Assembly (NCBI RefSeq): GCF_016125955.1
Contig: NZ_JADEVE010000155.1
Coordinates: 1-60,334, forward strand
From: Acetomicrobium sp. S15 = DSM 107314
GTDB taxonomy: Bacteria; Synergistota; Synergistia; Synergistales; Thermosynergistaceae
Length of the DNA stretch: 60,334 nucleotides
Direction: 5' to 3'
The notes under the pieces were generated by a model. That model searched no databases. It was not told the origin of the DNA and worked only from the letters and a program-made list of their open reading frames with translations. Below are positions 60,080 through 60,334 of the stretch, one piece after another. A program made the position numbers and the translations under genes. The first letter of the stretch is position 1, and each line of letters starts with the position of its first letter.

Positions 60080-60088
60080 AGAATTCAC

Positions 60089-60163
60089 TGGTGGAGCTGG
60101 GGGGAATTGAACCCCCGACCTCTTCCATGCCAAGGAAGCGCGCTCCCTCTGCGCCACAGCCCC
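60089..60163 (-). tRNA. tRNA-Ala (anticodon GGC)
   Basis: A 75-nt cloverleaf on the minus strand: acceptor GGGGCTG/CAGCTCC, anticodon loop TTGGCAT with anticodon GGC, GGTTCAATTCC T-arm, encoded CCA. It has its own promoter and terminator. Confidence 0.96.
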
Positions 60164-60180
60164 GCTACTTAGCGAGGATC

Positions 60181-60209
60181 ATTATATGTAGAATATTGAT
60201 GCCTGTCAA
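60181..60209 (-). promoter_or_regulatory. Perfect consensus promoter of tRNA-Ala
   Basis: On the minus strand TTGACA (60204-60209), exactly 17 bp, TATAAT (60181-60186): twelve of twelve consensus bases. Transcription should begin about 10 bases before the tRNA 5' end. Confidence 0.92.
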
Positions 60210-60263
60210 CAAACCGGTTTTCCTCAAAAATAATGTCTTCGAAATCTCATTGTTTCCCCACAA

Positions 60264-60292
60264 TTGACGAAAAGGGCAACCACTCCGACAAT
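60264..60292 (+). promoter_or_regulatory. Probable promoter of a plus-strand gene beyond the window
   Basis: TTGACG (60264-60269), 17-bp spacer, GACAAT (60287-60292). Five of six and four of six. It points towards an ATG at 60331 with a purine-rich ribosome site. Confidence 0.5.
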
Positions 60293-60330
60293 CCCTTTTG
60301 GACAAGACTTTCATCAAGGGGGGTTTTGGA

Positions 60331-60334
60331 ATGG
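60331..60334 (+). CDS. Probable start of a gene cut by the window end
   Basis: ATG at 60331-60333, preceded by AAGGGGGG with a 7-base spacing and by a reasonable promoter (60264-60292). Only four bases are inside the window, so the product is unknown. Confidence 0.35.

Noticed and set aside
60040-60267. Plus-strand frame of 75 codons with LVELGGIEPPTSS
   Set aside because: It is the antisense reading of tRNA-Ala, a well-known spurious protein pattern; the promoter and terminator here belong to the tRNA.
1-60334. CRISPR arrays, insertion sequences, prophage genes
   Set aside because: Looked for regularly spaced repeats, transposase motifs and phage structural genes; none seen beyond the relic at 4288-4748 and the short dispersed repeats.

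Overview
The window is chromosomal DNA from an anaerobe-like bacterium, most plausibly a member of the Synergistota (Acetomicrobium/Anaerobaculum-like). This is inferred from gene content and order and was not tested by a search. Gene order strikingly follows the Bacillus subtilis segment rbgA-rnhB-ylqG-ylqH-dprA-topA-trmFO-xerC-hslV-hslU-codY-fla/che-sigD. The additions (MotE-like protein, flagellar transglycosylase, FapA, DUF501-Ppx) fit deep-branching, moderately thermophilic, GC-rich relatives. Start codons are often GTG or TTG, genes overlap heavily, and all three tRNAs encode their CCA end.

Left edge (1-5060) is accessory and AT-richer. It holds short tandem repeats, an orphan MNT-type nucleotidyltransferase antitoxin with a palindrome over its promoter, a VanZ-like membrane protein, a UDP-sugar pair (NAD-dependent epimerase and UDP-glucose dehydrogenase), a frameshifted Rpn-like nuclease remnant, and tRNA-Lys with its own promoter and terminator. 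Three copies of a dispersed ~30-bp repeat lie here. Two of them are read as protein: in the N-terminal extension of the epimerase and at the C-terminus of ArgH.

Centre (5061-55624) is one co-directional, almost gapless minus-strand run of 57 genes. In transcription order it starts with lepB, rbgA, rnhB, a FliK-like protein, an FlhB C-terminal homologue, yraN, yifB/comM, dprA, topA, trmFO, xerC, hslV, hslU and codY. Next come the basal body, export, hook, stator and switch genes (flgB to fliR, flhB, flhA, flhF, flhG). A PilZ protein, the chemotaxis core (cheB, cheA, cheC, cheD), an unknown membrane protein, the flagellar sigma factor and fapA follow. It ends with three unknown small proteins, an S1-domain protein, DUF501, Ppx/GppA and argH. 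The flagellar part covers most of a rod-hook-motor-export apparatus with its own sigma factor. Filament genes, cheW, cheR and receptors are not here.

Right edge (55625-60334) carries a minus-strand operon iscS-iscU-MOSC-thioesterase-pseudopilin behind a good promoter with an operator-like inverted repeat. It also has a small secreted protein, tRNA-Ser (plus strand) ending 3 bp from convergent speD, and tRNA-Ala with a perfect consensus promoter and a clear terminator. A plus-strand gene probably begins at the last bases.

I found no CRISPR array, phage or intact insertion sequence. No gene-free stretch exceeds about 300 bases; the longest (4007-4287) has promoter and repeat features only. The most unusual items are the repeat-derived protein ends, the long DUF501/Ppx overlap, FlhB with NPTT instead of NPTH, RbgA with SHKD in place of NKxD, and the unannotatable proteins embedded in the flagellar operon.
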